Source of the DNA: Acidiphilium sp.
Lineage (GTDB): Bacteria > Pseudomonadota > Alphaproteobacteria > Acetobacterales > Acetobacteraceae
Direction of reading: 5' to 3'
Length of the DNA stretch: 41,116 bases
Assembly (NCBI GenBank): GCA_027449105.1
Contig: DAIDMG010000009.1
Location: 1-41,116, forward strand
The notes beneath the pieces are model-generated. The model did not search any database. It was given only the letters and a program-made list of their open reading frames with translations, and was not told the origin of the DNA. Made by a program: the position numbers and the translations under genes. Positions 39,060-41,116 of the stretch are shown here, piece after piece; the stretch's first letter is position 1; each line of letters begins with the position of its first letter.

Positions 39060-40150
39060 GCACTGCTCGATTCGAGATCCGGAACGAGGGAAACGCTACG
39101 ATCGTTGCGTTTACCGGCCCGCTGACGGCAACCAGCTTGGCCCCAGTCTGGGCTCGCGCTCGCGAAGCGGCGGAGAAAACGGCCGGTCAGTTAACGATTG
39201 ATGCCAGTGACGCTACCAGGATAGACACTTCTGGTGCTGTCTTGCTGCTGGCACTAGAGCGCGATCATCCGGGCGGTGTGGTTTGGAGGGGGTTGGCCGA
39301 GCAGCCAAAAAAACTTTTGGCACGGCTTCGGCCCGCTCTTCAAGACGACACCGGGACACCACAGGTTTCTGCGCGCTATACGGGATCAAGAACTTCGGCG
39401 TGGCAAGATTTTCTAAATCGCATTGCGTTTTTCGGGCAAATCGTTCTCGCAATGATAGGTTTGCGGGAAAGACTCCGCTTCTTGCGAGGTTCTGATTTCT
39501 TTCGCATTACAGAGCGTGCGGGTGCCCAAGCGGTGCCCCTCGTGGCGATGCTGGGTTTTCTGATCGGTATGATCCTGGCGTTTCAGTCGATAATCCCCAT
39601 GCGGCAATTCGGGGCGGCGATCTACGTTGCGGCTCTGGTTTCACTTGCCTTATTCCGTGAGCTGGGACCGCTCATGGCGGGGGTTATTCTGGCTGGGCGC
39701 ACGGGTTCTGCCTTTGCGGCCGAGCTTGGCACGATGGTTGTCAATGAGGAGATCGCAGCCCTTACTACGATGGGCATCGATGCCGAGACGATGCTGGTCA
39801 TCCCACGAATTGCTGCCGCGATGATGGTGATGCCGGCACTAGCGGTCGGCATTGATGTTACCGGTCTGCTCGGGATGGCAGTGGTTATGATGATTCTCGG
39901 CATACCTCCCTTAGCCATTCTGGATCAGGTTAGGAGAGCGACGGATCCGGAGGATGTATTGCTTGGGCTGCTTAAGGCCATGGTTTTCGGTGCAGCTATA
40001 GGCATTATAGGTTGCAGGGCAGGATTAACGGCCGGTACAGGCTCGCGGGCAGTAGGCGAGGCCGCAACGTCGGCGGTTGTTGGCGGCATCGTGGCGACCA
40101 TCGTGCTTGATGGTTTGTTTGCTGTCATCACCTACCGGCTTGGTCTATGA
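39047..40150 (+). CDS. mlaE: MlaE-type lipid ABC transporter permease with N-terminal STAS domain
   Basis: The 367-residue protein starts at ATG 39047 or GTG 39056 (GTGA overlap with the TerC stop). Residues 1-95 form an MlaB-like STAS domain (IDASDATRIDTSGAVLLLAL). Residues ~125-367 form the MlaE permease, with VALVSLALFRELGPLMAGVILAG split across two helices and the TTMGIDAETMLVIPR loop. It moves phospholipid between inner-membrane and periplasmic MlaD. The fused STAS explains why no separate mlaB is seen here. Confidence 0.92.
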   Translation: MVYVSTARFEIRNEGNATIVAFTGPLTATSLAPVWARAREAAEKTAGQLTIDASDATRIDTSGAVLLLALERDHPGGVVWRGLAEQPKKLLARLRPALQDDTGTPQVSARYTGSRTSAWQDFLNRIAFFGQIVLAMIGLRERLRFLRGSDFFRITERAGAQAVPLVAMLGFLIGMILAFQSIIPMRQFGAAIYVAALVSLALFRELGPLMAGVILAGRTGSAFAAELGTMVVNEEIAALTTMGIDAETMLVIPRIAAAMMVMPALAVGIDVTGLLGMAVVMMILGIPPLAILDQVRRATDPEDVLLGLLKAMVFGAAIGIIGCRAGLTAGTGSRAVGEAATSAVVGGIVATIVLDGLFAVITYRLGL

Positions 40151-40902
40151 ATATGAACGATGCGATCATTGTCGATGATGCTGGGCAAGCCTTCGGCGAT
40201 GAAGTGATCTTCCAGAATGTTTCATTTCACGTTCGCACCGGTGAGATCTTCGTCATCCTGGGTGCCTCTGGCTGCGGAAAGTCTACTCTGCTCAAGCAGA
40301 TGATCGGCCTCTCGCCGCCTGCATTTGGTCGCATTATGGTCGCTGGACATGACGTGGTAACAGAAGTTGATTCTGTGCGGCGTGCAATCGGCGTGATGTT
40401 CCAGTCCGGCGCGCTCCTTGGCTCCATGACTTTACTTGAGAACATCATGTTACCACTCATGATGTTTACGGATTTACCGAGCGATGCACGCGCCGACATA
40501 GCCAGGGTCAAGCTGGCATTGGTTGGACTGGTCGATGCACAGCATTTACGGCCTTCGGAAATTTCCGGCGGCATGGTGAAACGCGCTGCAATTGCTCGGG
40601 CACTGGCCCTTGATCCACCAATCCTGCTTCTGGATGAACCCTCTGCTGGCCTTGATCCGGTTACGGGTGCAGGGCTGGACAAACTGATCCTTGATCTGCG
40701 CGGTGCCCTGAATTGTACATTTGTCGTCGTGACTCACGAGCTTGCCTCGGTTTTCACGATCGCTGACCGCTGTGTCATGCTGGATCGCAATGCACGTGGA
40801 ATGATCTCCATTGGAACGCCGGAGAGCATGAAGCGGGAGAGCAACCCTGTTGTCAGGGCTTTTTTTAACCGGGAGCTGCCCACCAGCGGAGGACCGTCAT
40901 GA
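40147..40902 (+). CDS. mlaF: MlaF-type ABC transporter ATPase
   Basis: The 251-residue ATPase has Walker A GASGCGKSTLLKQMIG, Q-loop MFQSGALLGSMTL, signature SGGMVKRAAIARALAL and Walker B ILLLDEPSAGLDP. It overlaps mlaE by four bases (ATGA) and mlaD likewise, so the three are translationally coupled. It powers retrograde or anterograde lipid traffic that keeps outer-membrane asymmetry. Confidence 0.95.
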   Translation: MNMNDAIIVDDAGQAFGDEVIFQNVSFHVRTGEIFVILGASGCGKSTLLKQMIGLSPPAFGRIMVAGHDVVTEVDSVRRAIGVMFQSGALLGSMTLLENIMLPLMMFTDLPSDARADIARVKLALVGLVDAQHLRPSEISGGMVKRAAIARALALDPPILLLDEPSAGLDPVTGAGLDKLILDLRGALNCTFVVVTHELASVFTIADRCVMLDRNARGMISIGTPESMKRESNPVVRAFFNRELPTSGGPS

Positions 40903-41116
40903 TGCGCGCTCGTGGTGAAGCTCTTCGAACCGGGTTCTTCGTGCTCGCCAGCTTGGTCATCCTAGTAGGCCTAATTTTGGTATTATCCGGAAATACGTTT
41001 CGCCGCGGCCTCGCTTATGAAACGTATTTCAAGGAATCGGTTCAGGGCCTCGACGTTGGTTCGCCGGTTAAATTCCGGGGGGTCACGATCGGGAAGGTTA
41101 CAGAGATCGGGCTGGT
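40899..41116 (+). CDS. mlaD: MlaD/MCE-family substrate-binding protein, 3' end outside the window
   Basis: The frame opens at ATG 40899 (a second ATG follows at 40902) and is open to the right edge, 72 codons. It has an N-terminal anchor helix (GFFVLASLVILVGLILV) and the start of an MCE domain (GLDVGSPVKFRGVTIGKVTE). It tethers the MCE ring to the inner membrane and receives lipid from MlaE. Confidence 0.93.
   Translation, partial: MMRARGEALRTGFFVLASLVILVGLILVLSGNTFRRGLAYETYFKESVQGLDVGSPVKFRGVTIGKVTEIGL

Overview
The window reads as a chromosomal segment of an alphaproteobacterium, most likely in or near the Acetobacteraceae/Rhodospirillales. The reasons are a PopZ/DUF2497 protein lying between a TolC-like channel and valS, an atpHAGDC operon without F0 genes, an MlaE permease carrying an N-terminal STAS domain, acetoacetyl-CoA reductase (PhaB), and an AspRS with a non-discriminating-type residue. 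This placement is by family content and gene order only; no species can be named.

Layout. 1-1488: mobile DNA, an IS110/IS1111-type transposase (minus, cut by the window edge) abutting an N-terminally truncated IS630-type transposase. 1966-3033: 3-hydroxyisobutyryl-CoA hydrolase. 3405-3479: tRNA-Val(GAC). 4066-6276: a three-gene minus-strand operon of a c-type haem/beta-barrel (Cyc2-like) outer-membrane protein, a soluble cytochrome c and an AhpD-like protein. It sits behind a perfect FNR/FixK palindrome that is well spaced from a -10 element. 6277-8426: about 2.1 kb with no convincing gene. 8427-13335: a micro-oxic/anaerobic metabolism cluster of bifunctional MaoC-like/phosphotransacetylase, a Crp/Fnr regulator with its own perfect FNR-type box, acetate kinase and HemN. 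13525-15221: ppx/gppA-like and rlmE. 15266-17062: aspS. 17148-18329: rnd. 18340-20230: phaB and a WecA-like sugar-phosphate transferase. 20412-25272: atpHAGDC. 25415-29948: rplY-pth-ychF-priA, in which priA appears to start at a CUG codon. 30288-30361: tRNA-Cys. 30488-36092: pcm-like, tolC-like, popZ-like and valS. 36295-38366: purB and an NRDE/TANGO2 protein. 38448-41116: TerC family, then mlaE, mlaF and a partial mlaD.

How the genes work together. Most of the window is housekeeping. The accessory interest lies in 4 to 13.5 kb. There a TTGAT-N4-ATCAA-recognising regulator, boxes in front of the regulator and of the cytochrome-porin operon, an imperfect box before hemN, and acetate-producing energy metabolism suggest a local oxygen- or redox-responsive network. 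In it, electron transfer across the outer membrane would be switched together with substrate-level phosphorylation and oxygen-independent haem synthesis. The boxes and motifs are seen directly; the regulatory wiring and the electron-transfer role are inference.
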